64,000 nt of DNA. Source: JAXGQE01 sp040766585 (GTDB lineage Bacteria; Bacillota; SLNR01). Shown here piece after piece: positions 35,392-45,193 of the stretch. The notes beneath the pieces are model-generated. The model saw nothing but the letters and a program-made list of their open reading frames with translations. It was not told the DNA's origin and did not search any database. Within the stretch, counting starts at the first letter, position 1. Each line of letters starts with the position of its first letter. The stretch spans positions 117,412 through 181,411 of the forward strand of contig JAXGQE010000007.1 of NCBI GenBank assembly GCA_040766585.1, read 5' to 3'. The position numbers were made by a program, and so were the translations under genes.

Positions 35392-36177
35392 TCACTCATC
35401 CACCGTAAACCATGGTTCCCATGGATCCAGGATTTTCGATACCATCTCTTCTGCACTCCACAGCTGGACTCTTCGTTCCAGGGGCTGCAGCCCTACAATT
35501 TCCAGTTCCAGATAGATCATGCAGTCGATCCAGATCCAATCCAATGCATCCCCCACAGTTAAAATCCTCTCTGGAATCTCCGTGATTTTACGCAGCGGCA
35601 TCAGCGGCCGCAGCAGATCCACATTCTCATCCTTCACCGGTGTGATCCCTTGACATCCGGCCACAAATACCAGCTGCTCCGGCTTGGGTTTCATGGGATC
35701 AAAACCCTCTGAATCTGCGCCATAGGAGCCGGCGAAACGGATGAGTACAGACTGCCCCGCCCTTCTTTCCAGTTCAGTGATAATGGGATCCATTCTACCG
35801 TCACCCAGATCATTCATAAAACGATGCCAAACCCAGGAACTGTCCATGACCATACTTCGCCCGGACAGCGCAGGAAACACGGACCCCAACTTGGTAGAGA
35901 ACGCCTTTTCCACATGGAACCCCACACAGAGGGTCTTTCCTTCCCGCCAGAAAACATATTTCCCATATCGATACGCCGGCCACTCAGTGGACGGGATTGC
36001 CCACCACAGAGACTCCTCCGGTCGATGCAGATTCCAGGGTCGGGGAGTCACATTCTGACCCCTTCCCTTCAGGATCTGGGCTGTGCTTTTGGCCGCATCC
36101 ATGGGAAGGCCCAGGCGTACCTGAGGGCGAAATGAACCAAAAATGGAATATCGGGATCCTTCATCGAATCCTGTCAT
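35392..36177 (-). CDS. soluble protein of unknown function
   Basis: About 261 residues with no signal peptide or membrane segment and many Trp residues (ESLWWAIPSTEWPAYRYGKY, SSWVWHRFMNDLGDG, DALDWIWIDCMIYLELEIV). GGAGGGGG precedes the ATG at 36177. I recognise no domain. Its position between two MFS exporters of the same type, on the same strand, hints at a small multi-gene unit, but no function can be given. Confidence 0.6.
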   Translation of the reverse strand: MTGFDEGSRYSIFGSFRPQVRLGLPMDAAKSTAQILKGRGQNVTPRPWNLHRPEESLWWAIPSTEWPAYRYGKYVFWREGKTLCVGFHVEKAFSTKLGSVFPALSGRSMVMDSSWVWHRFMNDLGDGRMDPIITELERRAGQSVLIRFAGSYGADSEGFDPMKPKPEQLVFVAGCQGITPVKDENVDLLRPLMPLRKITEIPERILTVGDALDWIWIDCMIYLELEIVGLQPLERRVQLWSAEEMVSKILDPWEPWFTVDE

Positions 36178-36380
36178 GAAACCCCCTCCACTCACCGGGT
36201 ATGATCTTAAACAAAAAATATGCCAGCTGCTTTTCCATATATTTGGAATTCACGCAATGACAGGAAATTCCTTCTTCCCTGATCGATTTTCTTTCCGCGA
36301 AACATACGATCCGAATAAACCCTAGAAAAGATTTCGCAGGCTACTGCCATTGTACGAAATTACAGTCATGAACAAAAACA

Positions 36381-36409
36381 GAAACGGCCGCGGATGCTGC
36401 CGTTTCCTG
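36381..36409 (-). terminator. intrinsic terminator after MFS copy 2
   Basis: The minus strand has GAAACGGCAG...CGGCCGTTTC followed by TGTTTTTG, about 50 nt after the stop at 36459. Confidence 0.6.
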
Positions 36410-36458
36410 ATTCCAACTGTATATCTGTGTTCAATTCATTCGTCTGTACCGCGCTGGA

Positions 36459-37757
36459 TTACGCCAGTTTACGGATCCGCGGATTCCAGATGTACGATGC
36501 AATGGCAATAACAATTACAATCATCCCGAAGCTCCCCAGTGCCCACTGGATACCGATCACTTCCGTCAGCAGCCCGGCTGCAAATGTACCAAAGGACATC
36601 ATGCCAAACTGCATCTGCAGAATGCTCATAATCCGACCTCGGTAGTGATCATCCACATAGTACTGAATGAGAGCATTGTTCAAGGATGTGCCCACCGCCT
36701 GCCCAAAACCGATCAGAGCCACCAATACTGCCGATACATACCAGACAGTGGAAAATGAGAAAAAGGTCAAAGCAACGCCCAAGAATGCGGCACTGCCGAT
36801 GAGAATCAGCCCTCGGCCTCGATTGGGCAGAGAAGCCACCAAAAGGGATCCAAAGATGGCTCCGAAGCCGGTAATGCTCATCAACAGCCCCAGCCCTGTC
36901 GCTCCCACTTTCAGAATATCATCCGTAAAGATGGTCAAAAGATTCTGGTACGGCAAGACAAACACCATTCGCACCAACGCAAAACCGACAATGAAGAGCA
37001 AGATGGGCTCTGTCCGAAGATATCTCAACCCCTCGGTGATTTCTTTCAACGGTTTTCCGGAAGGTTTCACTTTCAGATTGGTATCCGGGACCGGAACGAA
37101 GATCATCATCACAGCCGCCCAGGTATAAAGGCCTGCCATCAGATAATAGATGGCTTCGAATCCAATGCGATCCACCAGAAATCCGGCCAGGGCCGGTCCA
37201 AACAGGCGCATGATATTCATGCCCATGGTATTGAGTGCGGTGGCATTCATCAATCGCTTCGTACCCACAATATCCGGAAGAATGGACTGCCGAGCCGGCT
37301 GGGCCAGGGCCAGGATGGTGCCCTGGGCAATGGATGCCACCACCAAGATCCACCAGGAGCCTTCCCGCTCAGCACTCATATAGCCCAGAGACAGAGTCAA
37401 TCCCACAATCAACGACACAATCACAGATACCACGTTCCCAATAATGATGATCTTTTTCTTGTTGAAACGGTCTGCAATAACGCCGCCGTACAAAGAAAAC
37501 AGCAGCATCGGTGTGGCCAGGGCAAAAGACATGCCCCCCAGGATGGCCGCGGACCCTGTCAGTCGATAAATCAACAAATACCGGGCCATGGACTGCATGT
37601 TCAATGCCGTCATCTGCCCCAGCAACGATATGAAGAATTTGCGATAGACCGGATGCTTAAACGATTCAAATGGATTGGTCGCCTTTCCCGCTTCCTGCCT
37701 CACTTCCTCTTTCGATTCTCGTTCGTCTTTCTCTTTGTCTGTGTCGTTGGAAGCCAT
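36459..37757 (-). CDS. MFS transporter, DHA3-like efflux (copy 2)
   Basis: About 432 residues, a close paralogue of the transporter at 32676-33998: long runs are identical, among them QSMARYLLIYRLTGSAAILG and LFGPALAGFLVDRIGFEAIY. The same DHA3-type signatures are present (GGVIADRFNKKKIIIIGN). The charged N-terminus (NDTDKEKDERESKEEVRQEA) is different in sequence but similar in charge. I start at the ATG at 37757 because it aligns with the start of the paralogue; longer frames run to 37868. Two paralogues so close suggest a recent tandem duplication with possible substrate divergence. Confidence 0.9.
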   Translation of the reverse strand: MASNDTDKEKDERESKEEVRQEAGKATNPFESFKHPVYRKFFISLLGQMTALNMQSMARYLLIYRLTGSAAILGGMSFALATPMLLFSLYGGVIADRFNKKKIIIIGNVVSVIVSLIVGLTLSLGYMSAEREGSWWILVVASIAQGTILALAQPARQSILPDIVGTKRLMNATALNTMGMNIMRLFGPALAGFLVDRIGFEAIYYLMAGLYTWAAVMMIFVPVPDTNLKVKPSGKPLKEITEGLRYLRTEPILLFIVGFALVRMVFVLPYQNLLTIFTDDILKVGATGLGLLMSITGFGAIFGSLLVASLPNRGRGLILIGSAAFLGVALTFFSFSTVWYVSAVLVALIGFGQAVGTSLNNALIQYYVDDHYRGRIMSILQMQFGMMSFGTFAAGLLTEVIGIQWALGSFGMIVIVIAIASYIWNPRIRKLA

Positions 37758-38002
37758 AATTGTACACACCACCACCATTTCCTGGAGAGTGGGCAGCCCT
37801 GCACCGATGCAAATGACCGCCGATATTGTCTCTTTCGTGCGCAAAACCGCAACAGTCCCGTGTGCCAAACAATCACACGATCCCTTACTTAGAACAGTTA
37901 TTGAATATACTTATTCACCCATCCCCCATTTCCTGCCCCGAAACTACCTCGGTCAGCAAATTGTCATCCCTCCATTCCCAAACAACCGGCAGCAGTCAAA
38001 CC

Positions 38003-38029
38003 AAAAAAACGAAACCCTTCCGGGTTTCG
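38003..38029 (-). terminator. intrinsic terminator after the OFA-family MFS gene
   Basis: A perfect stem CGAAACCC-GGAA-GGGTTTCG on the minus strand is followed by seven Ts, about 80 nt after the stop at 38107. Confidence 0.85.
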
Positions 38030-38106
38030 GAGATTTTCCCTTCCAGTCAGACACTTGATGGCTCGACAAGGATATTTTTTTCAAGCAGATCCGAACCGCT
38101 GTACGG

Positions 38107-39396
38107 CTATTCTTCCGAGTTCAGTAAACCCTCGGAAGGAATCCCTGCAGAGGAGACAGGGCTGTCATCCACCGCCACCGGATCGGGGGCTCGGGTAATC
38201 AGCGTCATGTACGCACCGGCAGCGCTCAGAATTCCAGACACCGCATAGCTGATGGTATAGGTCCCGGTCAGATCCCGGACAATGCCGCCCAGCAGCGGAC
38301 CGAATACACCGCCAACCCCCCAGGCGGTCAGCATCATGCCGTAGTTCACTCCGAAATGCTTCATCCCGAAGTAGTCCGCTGTGGTGGCCGGAAACAGCGA
38401 CAGCATGCCGCCGAAAGTAAAGCCAACCACGGCCACACCGGCAGCCAGCTCCAAAGGGGTAACCAGCTGGGCAAAGATGGCGTAGGTAAGGACCTGGAGC
38501 AAAAACATGGTGAACATGGTCCGCATTCGCCCAAACCGATCCGAGAGCACGCCGCAGAGAATGCGCCCCGTACTGTTGAAAACCGCATAAGTACCGACCA
38601 GAAAATACGCGTTGGCCACCGAGGCCTGTTCAAATCCAATCTTGGACAGCTGTCCGATGATCAGCAGACCGGCAAAGGTACCGAAACAAAACATGATCCA
38701 CAAGCGCTTAAACGATCCCGTCCGAAACGCTTCATTCCAATCATACTCCGTCTTCCAGCGTTTTACCGGCCGAGCAGCCGCCTCATTCAGTTCCTTGGAA
38801 TTCACCGGAACAGTCATCCATTCGGCCGGTGGATTGCGGATCAGAGTCGAAAGCAGCATGATCAATACAAAAAAACCCGCCCCAAAGAAAATGAAAGTCT
38901 GAGACAGGGTATAATGATTGAGCATCCAGGAGGTTAAGGGGGCAATGTACAGGGGCGCCAACCCGAATCCACTGACCACAATACCGGAGATCAAGCCGCG
39001 GTGAGTCGGCCCGAACCATTTGACGGCAGCCGGTGTCGGGGCTGCATATCCGAGCCCCATACCAATCCCGAAGACGATTCCGAAAAAGATGGTCAAACCC
39101 ACCGGCGTCAAAGCCAGCCCGGCAAGGATAAATCCGGCCCCCGCAAAGACCGCCGCTGCCATAATCACCGGGCGGGGACCGTACAGATCCTGAAACCGAC
39201 CCCCGGGAATCATGGACAAAGCAAACACCGCACAGGCCACCATGTAGGGAATCTGAGTCATGGTGGCACTCCATCCCAGCTGATCAATCAATGCGGCTGA
39301 GATCACACCCCAGGCATACAGCACCCCCAGGATTAGATTTACCCCCAAACCAGCCAAGGTTACAACCCATCCAGGCTTCATTCCGATACTTTTCAT
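38107..39396 (-). CDS. OFA-family MFS transporter (oxalate/formate antiporter-like)
   Basis: 429 residues, 12 membrane segments. Family landmarks are the first helix GWVVTLAGLGVNLILGVLYAWG, GIGMGLGYAAPTPAAVKWF (typical of OFA proteins) and ADYFGMKHFGVNYGMMLTAWG in the second half. The motif GRFQDLYGPRPVIM follows helix 2. AAAGGGGG precedes the ATG. The family exchanges carboxylates such as oxalate, formate or lactate; the substrate here is unknown. It is a single gene between terminators. Confidence 0.92.
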   Translation of the reverse strand: MKSIGMKPGWVVTLAGLGVNLILGVLYAWGVISAALIDQLGWSATMTQIPYMVACAVFALSMIPGGRFQDLYGPRPVIMAAAVFAGAGFILAGLALTPVGLTIFFGIVFGIGMGLGYAAPTPAAVKWFGPTHRGLISGIVVSGFGLAPLYIAPLTSWMLNHYTLSQTFIFFGAGFFVLIMLLSTLIRNPPAEWMTVPVNSKELNEAAARPVKRWKTEYDWNEAFRTGSFKRLWIMFCFGTFAGLLIIGQLSKIGFEQASVANAYFLVGTYAVFNSTGRILCGVLSDRFGRMRTMFTMFLLQVLTYAIFAQLVTPLELAAGVAVVGFTFGGMLSLFPATTADYFGMKHFGVNYGMMLTAWGVGGVFGPLLGGIVRDLTGTYTISYAVSGILSAAGAYMTLITRAPDPVAVDDSPVSSAGIPSEGLLNSEE

Positions 39397-39673
39397 GGAG
39401 ATCCCCCTTTCAACTAATGGGAATCAGTATTCTCTTTCTTTGTATTCTATCACACACAAATGGGCAAGAAAAGGGATTTCTTTCAATGGATCTTATCTAA
39501 CCATATAAAATATGCTCTTTTCTCTATTTTTCTCTATATATCTTCATATTACTCTGCTTTTCAATTCATTATACGCTCGCCGGGCGTTTTTTTTACATTA
39601 CCAAATAAAGTCAGCAGTCAGCTTCTTCATACAGACTCTCTTTTTTTCATAGCACCGCCAAACCGGTTCGGAC
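39397..39673. other. intergenic region between divergent genes
   Basis: AT-rich spacer between the leftward MFS gene and the rightward HD-protein gene. No further gene is visible; it should hold the MFS promoter, which I could not place. Confidence 0.4.
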
Positions 39674-39702
39674 TTGCAGATTGTCATAGAAATGTGTATA
39701 GT
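39674..39702 (+). promoter_or_regulatory. sigma-A promoter of the HD-protein gene
   Basis: TTGCAG (39674-39679) is followed after 17 nt by TATAGT (39697-39702). The start codon lies about 110 nt downstream. Confidence 0.55.
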
Positions 39703-39814
39703 AAAATGAAAGCATATGAATCTCTGCCATTTCAATGACAGGTCTACGGCTGTATCAAACAGCACAGCCGGACAGAGCGTATGCACCAAATGGACATGGA
39801 AAGGACGGGATGGG

Positions 39815-40363
39815 ATGAGAGACAAGGCCATGGAGGTACTGAAAAAGTACAACAAGAGCGATGCACTGATCAAGCACGCCCTGGCTGTGGAAGGCGTCAT
39901 GCGGTATTTTGCCGAAGAAGCCGGTGAGGATGTGGAATACTGGGGAGCCGTTGGGCTGCTCCATGATCTGGACTATGAAATGCATCCAGAAGAACACTGC
40001 CAGAAATCAGCCGAGCTGCTTAAGAATGAAGGCTATGATGATGATTTTATTTACTCGGTCATCAGCCACGGTCACGGGATTTGCATTGAGGCCGAACCGA
40101 AAAAGCACATGGAGAAGGTCCTCTTCGCCATCGATGAACTGACCGGCTTGATTGCTGCCGCTGCACTGATGCGCCCTTCTAAATCCGTTATCGATATTGA
40201 AGTCAAAAGCGTCAAGAAAAAGTTCAAAGACAAGCATTTCGCCGCCGGTGTCAGCCGGGATATTGTCCTAAAAGGCTGTGAGCATCTGGGGATGGAGCTG
40301 GATGATGTCATTGAAAAATGCATCCTGGGCATGCGCCAGGTCCACGAAGCCATCGGCCTCTAA
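39815..40363 (+). CDS. HD-domain protein (HDIG-like phosphohydrolase)
   Basis: 182 residues. The metal ligands are visible in order: His in LIKHALAVEGVMRYFA, the HD pair in GLLHDLDYEMHPEEH, His-Gly-His in VISHGHGICIE and Asp in AIDELTGLIAAA. A C-terminal region (DKHFAAGVSRDIVLKGCEHL) completes the fold. Members of this group are small cytoplasmic hydrolases of unknown substrate, common in Clostridia. Start chosen at the ATG at 39815, near AAAGGACGGG; 33 more codons are open upstream without support. Confidence 0.87.
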   Translation: MRDKAMEVLKKYNKSDALIKHALAVEGVMRYFAEEAGEDVEYWGAVGLLHDLDYEMHPEEHCQKSAELLKNEGYDDDFIYSVISHGHGICIEAEPKKHMEKVLFAIDELTGLIAAAALMRPSKSVIDIEVKSVKKKFKDKHFAAGVSRDIVLKGCEHLGMELDDVIEKCILGMRQVHEAIGL

Positions 40364-40384
40364 TTGCTGGGTGATAATATGGAT

Positions 40385-40422
40385 AAGGAGCAGGAAGTGG
40401 AAAACCCACCCTGCTCCTTTTT
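40385..40422 (+). terminator. intrinsic terminator after the HD-protein gene
   Basis: AAGGAGCAGG pairs with CCTGCTCCTT and runs into TTT, about 20 nt after the stop. Confidence 0.8.
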
Positions 40423-40491
40423 ATCGTTTGCGATTCCTGGCTCCCATTGCCTCGTCTACCGCAAGAGAAATGCTCTGACATGTCCTGCCAT

Positions 40492-42642
40492 TTATCGCGG
40501 TACCACCGTATCGTAGTAGTACACACCGTTGACTTCCTCATCATAACCGGGCAGTTTCACCACACCCAGAGATTTCATTTCGGTCAAGTCTGTTGCCCGA
40601 ATCTGCCTTCCGGAGAAGGTAAACAGTGTATTTCCGATGTAAGCTCCCCGTTTGATCAGATCGTAGTAGGGATATTCTTTCCACGGACCGGTCAGATCTT
40701 CATCGGGTACAGCCAGCGGACTGCTGTACTGCCCAGTGTGGCTGATATAGCCTTTCAGGACGATCTGCTGGCTGCTGTCCAGATCCAGAAGAATCAGTCC
40801 CTGGAAGATCGGCGGTTTGTAGATCCACGGAGCGGCTTCCCGCTGAGGGGTCAGCGCTGCCGGGAAAGCAATCAAATTCTTCTCCTGGGAAAACAGCAGG
40901 CTTTTATGCTCATACAGCACTTCCGAATAGGAACCGGATCCTCCCAGAATGTAGGTGGAGATTTCCCGCGGTTTGGTCATATCGCTGATATCAAAGAGAG
41001 ATACTTTGAGACCCAGATTCATCACCTGGTCATTTTCTGTCCAGACATCGTAGCCAAATCCCAAGAGCAGGTTTTCACTGTATGGATGCAGGTAAGTGCT
41101 GTATCCGGGGATTTTCAGTTCGCCCAGAACTTTGGGGTTTTCCGGATTGCTGAGATCCAGGGCAAACAGCGGATCCACGGTGCGGAAGGTGACCATGTAG
41201 GCCCGATCTCCCAGAAAGCGCACGGAATGAATGGTCTCGCCCGAGGCCAGTCCCGTGATGGATCCCGCTTCCTTCATGTCTTCATCCAGGATGTACACAT
41301 TGTTGGTGCTGGGATTGTCCGTGCCCATCCAATTGTTTCCGCTGGTTGTGGCAATCCGGAAGTACCCATTGTGTTCATCCATGCAAAACTGGTTGATGAT
41401 GGCTCCCGGTACCGTACCCTTGCCGGCTTCCAGGACCCGTCCGTCGGCCAGACGGAAACGGTATATATCCGTCATGATTTCCGGCTCTTCCCCTTCTTTC
41501 ACATCACCCCAGGGGTACGAGGTAGCGGCCATGTACAGATGCTCCAGGGATGCGTAGAGCTGGCCTCCGGATCCGATGACAGTCAGGATATCCGGATCAC
41601 TGCTGCTTTCTGTATCCATACCCATCATGATGATCTGGGCACTCATGTCACCATCCGGCAAAATGGCAATCTTTTCGGCCGGAACCGTTTCCCATTCGGC
41701 CCCTTCTTCTCCGTCTTTTACAGCCGGGAAGGCGACATCGGGTTCCAGATTCCTGTAATCCTCACTGTATATGCGATAATTGTGCTTTTGGGTAATCACG
41801 TACACGGCAGAATCAATCATCCGCGATGACATGTAGTAGCCTTCCTGGGAGAATTCCTGCACCAGTTTCAGATTGGAAGGATTGCTGATGTCATAAATCC
41901 GTGTCGTGGTGTAATTTTCCGTATCGTAATACGGCATGATCCGGTCGGACCCTTCCCAGATCGCGGCATCCTCGGCAGCATCATCCCCATCTTCCGGAGC
42001 ACTCTCTCCAGGTGGAGTGGATTGGGTCTCACCGGCATCACCCGGTTCTGTTTTCTCATCGTCCGGTTTGCTGTCTTCCGGAATCGGCTGCCAGTTTGTC
42101 TGTACCCAGCCGGAGGTGAGCAGCACAATCTTTTTGCTATCTTTCAAAAGATACATTTCCAAGGGGGTCTCGCTGATTCTCTCCTCGCCCGACTCTTTGT
42201 AGAGTTCAAAACGGACGCTGTCCAGCACCCGCATGGCAGCAGGATCAGAAGCATCCACCGCAATTAAACGTTGATTGGCCACCAAAAATATTCGCTGGCC
42301 GTCGGTCTGGATGATGTCGGCTTCCTCTACGCCCTCTACCTGGATGTTGGTGGTTGAATGATCTTGGTCTTTACTGGCGTCTGCACCGTTGACCTCTCCG
42401 GCTCCCTGGGGTGCATCGCTGCTGCGGGCATAGTAGTAATTGGAGTACTCCTGCCGCTGGTAGATTTCCCGAAGGAGATCATCATAGCTGTCCGCCCAGA
42501 TCAGCTTCGTATCGGCTGGATCCGGATTCTGATCCCGGTTCAGCCAGCGAGCCAGCAAACCGAAAGGCGCACTGCAGCCGGACAGGATCAACGCAATTAA
42601 AAGCAACAGAGTGAGTGCAAATCGGGTTCTATTGTGAGACAT
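40492..42642 (-). CDS. beta-propeller domain lipoprotein
   Basis: About 716 residues. The signal peptide LLLLIALILSGC ends in a lipobox, so the mature protein is lipid-anchored outside. A family typical opening (TTNIQVEGVEEADIIQTDG, with IFLVANQRLIAVDASDP) marks the secreted beta-propeller family (Pfam Beta_propel). Repeated blade motifs follow: TRIYDISNPSNLKLVQEFS, YMVTFRTVDPLFALDLSNPE, VSLFDISDMTKPREISTYIL. An acidic Glu/Asp/Pro linker sits near residues 195-235. The ATG at 42642 with GGAAGAAGGGGTGGAG upstream gives a normal signal. Ligand unknown; probably a surface binding or sensing protein. Confidence 0.9.
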   Translation of the reverse strand: MSHNRTRFALTLLLLIALILSGCSAPFGLLARWLNRDQNPDPADTKLIWADSYDDLLREIYQRQEYSNYYYARSSDAPQGAGEVNGADASKDQDHSTTNIQVEGVEEADIIQTDGQRIFLVANQRLIAVDASDPAAMRVLDSVRFELYKESGEERISETPLEMYLLKDSKKIVLLTSGWVQTNWQPIPEDSKPDDEKTEPGDAGETQSTPPGESAPEDGDDAAEDAAIWEGSDRIMPYYDTENYTTTRIYDISNPSNLKLVQEFSQEGYYMSSRMIDSAVYVITQKHNYRIYSEDYRNLEPDVAFPAVKDGEEGAEWETVPAEKIAILPDGDMSAQIIMMGMDTESSSDPDILTVIGSGGQLYASLEHLYMAATSYPWGDVKEGEEPEIMTDIYRFRLADGRVLEAGKGTVPGAIINQFCMDEHNGYFRIATTSGNNWMGTDNPSTNNVYILDEDMKEAGSITGLASGETIHSVRFLGDRAYMVTFRTVDPLFALDLSNPENPKVLGELKIPGYSTYLHPYSENLLLGFGYDVWTENDQVMNLGLKVSLFDISDMTKPREISTYILGGSGSYSEVLYEHKSLLFSQEKNLIAFPAALTPQREAAPWIYKPPIFQGLILLDLDSSQQIVLKGYISHTGQYSSPLAVPDEDLTGPWKEYPYYDLIKRGAYIGNTLFTFSGRQIRATDLTEMKSLGVVKLPGYDEEVNGVYYYDTVVPR

Positions 42643-42735
42643 CTCCACCCCTTCTTCCTGTGTATCTCTGCACCTGCCAATGCCAGGTTGTCTGGCTATA
42701 GGACGCATTCAAACGATAAAGGTTCCATGGTAGCC

Positions 42736-42760
42736 AAAAAGGCAGCCCACAAGCTGCCTG
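42736..42760 (-). terminator. intrinsic terminator after the SbcC-like gene
   Basis: The minus strand forms AGGCAGC-TTGTG-GGCTGCC followed by TTTTT. It lies 20 nt after the stop at 42779. Confidence 0.8.
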
Positions 42761-42778
42761 AATGGAGATTCACTGCAT

Positions 42779-45193
42779 TTACCCGCAGACCAGAATCCGG
42801 TTTCCACCCAGTTGATCGGCGGTTTCTTCACTGCAGGTGGAATAAATCACCTGGTGTTTTCTGGCGCAAGCCTGAATCAGCGCAACGGCCTGTTCTCTCC
42901 GGGCATTGTCCAAATTCACCAGACAGTCATCCAGGACCAAAAGCCCCGGTGAATCCGAAAACAGATGGTCCAGGACGGCCAAACGGAAAGCCAATGCCAC
43001 ACTGTCATAGGTCCCCATGGAAAGAAGATCAGTGGGGATCCCGATGCCGTCGTCTCGCACAATCTTAATTTCCAGTGAATCATCAATCCGACCGGTGCGA
43101 TACCGTCCCACCGTCAGCTGATTCAAGTAGGATCCGAACGACTGAATCAACGGCTCAAACGTACTCTGATCCATGGCCTCCAGGGTTTCATAGAAAGCGT
43201 GTCGTACCCGGGATACGGCCTGCAGCCGAGTTCGTGCCTGCTGATAGCCGGCTTGTGCATTTTTCAGTTCCTGACTCAGTTCTTCCAAAGAATCCTGACT
43301 GCCCAGTTCGCTTTTGATCTGGTAGTAATCGCTGCGAAGCGACTCCAAAGACTGATCCAACACGGTCGCTTCCTGGCGCATGCGGTCCAGCGCTGTCCGA
43401 AATGCATCCACATTGGCATACTCCTCCGGAAGTTCCGGCAGTGTCTGCAGTTCCCGGGCGGCTTCCCGAAGCTGCACCTGGCGATCCACCATCTGGTCGA
43501 CGACTTGCGTCAGATCTCCGTAGCCTTTCTCCCATCGGGCCACCCGTTCCTCCGCCTGCAGCACTGCAGTCTTTAAGTCATTGATCCCATTGACAATTTC
43601 ATATTTCAAGGGATCCAGTTCTGCCAGTGACCGCACCGAAATACCGGACAACTCTTGAGTCTTCTGGATCAATTCATTTCGATCCCGCCCGGCCAGAATC
43701 TCTTTTTGCTGCCGCTGCAGATTGAGAATCTGCCGGGTGGACTCCTGCAGCTTCTGCTGGTTTTTTTTGGCCTGGGCCAGACTGTTCACAGACAGTTCCT
43801 GCAGCAGTCGCTCCAGCTCCTGTTGGGCTTCCATGCGCTGCTTTTCCAGGGATGGATAGTCGATGGTTCCCGATGTGACTTCGATTTCCACATCGTTCCC
43901 CACCTGCAGTTTGAAATATCCGTCCGCTTCAAATGATTGGCCAGCTTCTATTATCTCTTCTTCCTGCCGATGGCGGTATATTGTCAGGGGCCATCCTCCC
44001 TCTCGATAGGTGCCATTCAAACGAGCGGCTGCCATGGCCACTTCCGCTTCTCGCTGGCGCCGTTCCAAGGCATCCAGGCGAGCCACAACCTCATCGGTAA
44101 ATGCAGCCAGTATCTTTTTGGCATCGATATGCACCTGGATGCGCCGGTCCAGTTCTTCCACCTGCCTCAGTATCTCTGCATCCACCCGCAAATTCTCCTG
44201 CAGCCGGGAGCGCTTCATTTCTTCCTCCACAGCCACGAGTTCTTCCTTGAGCTTACGTCCGTGACTCTTATCTTCAACCAGGCGGGCCGAAAGCACCGGG
44301 TATTCCTGGTTGATCACTTTCAATTCTTCATACTCTTTTTGAAGGATTCTCATCTGGGCTTCCAAACCGCTGCGCTTCAGCATATCGCTTTCCAGGCGGC
44401 CCAGCCGGCTGATATCCTGCCCCAAAATTTCCCGTCGTGCTGAAGATTCTTTCAGTTTCTCGGCCGCCCGGGCAAACTGATCTTCCAAACTCTGCACATC
44501 CTCCAGAGTCAGCTTCAGTTTTTCCAGTCGATAGTATTGATTCAGAACCTCCCCCACTTTGGTTTTCCAGGGTTGATGCACGCCGCGATTCCCTTCCGGG
44601 CGTTGGGATGCTTCATCCCAGTGATCTGCCAGGCGGTTGTATTCGGCTTCGATGAGGTTTTTCAGGGCATCAACCGACACCCCATCCAGTTCCATGACTG
44701 CCTGTCTCAGCACACCGCTCAAAGTGCCGGCCGTTTCCGGATCCCCGGCCACTCGCTCCAGAACAGTCTGAAACTCAGTTTGTTTGGCAAACACGATCTT
44801 TTCATAAGTCCCTTCCCCATATTTCAGCAGTGCTCCCAACACCGCAGCAATTTTTTTCGAATCCCTGACCAGCTGTCCATCCATGACCATTTCGGTGCCG
44901 GGCTGGCTGCCCCATTCCTTCTTCAGGATGTATTTATGGTTTTCATCACACATCGTCAGTGCTGTGCGGATGGACTGGCCGTCCGGATGAGGCATAAAAC
45001 GCACCAGATCCTTGTATTCCCGGGTTCCCCGTCCCAGCTGGGTATCCCGAAACAAAGTGGCATACAAGGCATGGATGAGTGTGCTCTTCCCCGCCTCATT
45101 GGGTCCGACCAGTACATTAAGTCCCTCTGTGAATGAAACGGATACCTGATGAATCCCAGCAAAAGAATCCACATCCAACGCTGCAATCTTCAC
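42779..45193 (-). CDS. SbcC/Rad50-like AAA ATPase
   Basis: 804 residues. Walker A is VGPNEAGKSTLIHALYATLF near the N-terminus. Long coiled-coil segments lie in between (MKRSRLQENLRVDAEILRQV, QELERLLQELSVNSLAQAKK). The C-terminal lobe carries the Walker B/D-loop region LLVLDDCLVNLDNARREQAV. It is shorter than E. coli SbcC and lacks an obvious CxxC zinc hook, so it is closer to the YhaN-type group. The GTG start overlaps the stop of the SbcD-like gene by 4 nt. The two should form an Mre11/Rad50-type nuclease complex in DNA end processing. Confidence 0.88.
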   Translation of the reverse strand: MKIAALDVDSFAGIHQVSVSFTEGLNVLVGPNEAGKSTLIHALYATLFRDTQLGRGTREYKDLVRFMPHPDGQSIRTALTMCDENHKYILKKEWGSQPGTEMVMDGQLVRDSKKIAAVLGALLKYGEGTYEKIVFAKQTEFQTVLERVAGDPETAGTLSGVLRQAVMELDGVSVDALKNLIEAEYNRLADHWDEASQRPEGNRGVHQPWKTKVGEVLNQYYRLEKLKLTLEDVQSLEDQFARAAEKLKESSARREILGQDISRLGRLESDMLKRSGLEAQMRILQKEYEELKVINQEYPVLSARLVEDKSHGRKLKEELVAVEEEMKRSRLQENLRVDAEILRQVEELDRRIQVHIDAKKILAAFTDEVVARLDALERRQREAEVAMAAARLNGTYREGGWPLTIYRHRQEEEIIEAGQSFEADGYFKLQVGNDVEIEVTSGTIDYPSLEKQRMEAQQELERLLQELSVNSLAQAKKNQQKLQESTRQILNLQRQQKEILAGRDRNELIQKTQELSGISVRSLAELDPLKYEIVNGINDLKTAVLQAEERVARWEKGYGDLTQVVDQMVDRQVQLREAARELQTLPELPEEYANVDAFRTALDRMRQEATVLDQSLESLRSDYYQIKSELGSQDSLEELSQELKNAQAGYQQARTRLQAVSRVRHAFYETLEAMDQSTFEPLIQSFGSYLNQLTVGRYRTGRIDDSLEIKIVRDDGIGIPTDLLSMGTYDSVALAFRLAVLDHLFSDSPGLLVLDDCLVNLDNARREQAVALIQACARKHQVIYSTCSEETADQLGGNRILVCG

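Noticed and set aside
40447..41829. Long plus-strand open frame (460 codons) opposite the beta-propeller lipoprotein gene
   Set aside because: Antisense shadow of a well-supported lipoprotein; no ribosome site and no recognisable domain.
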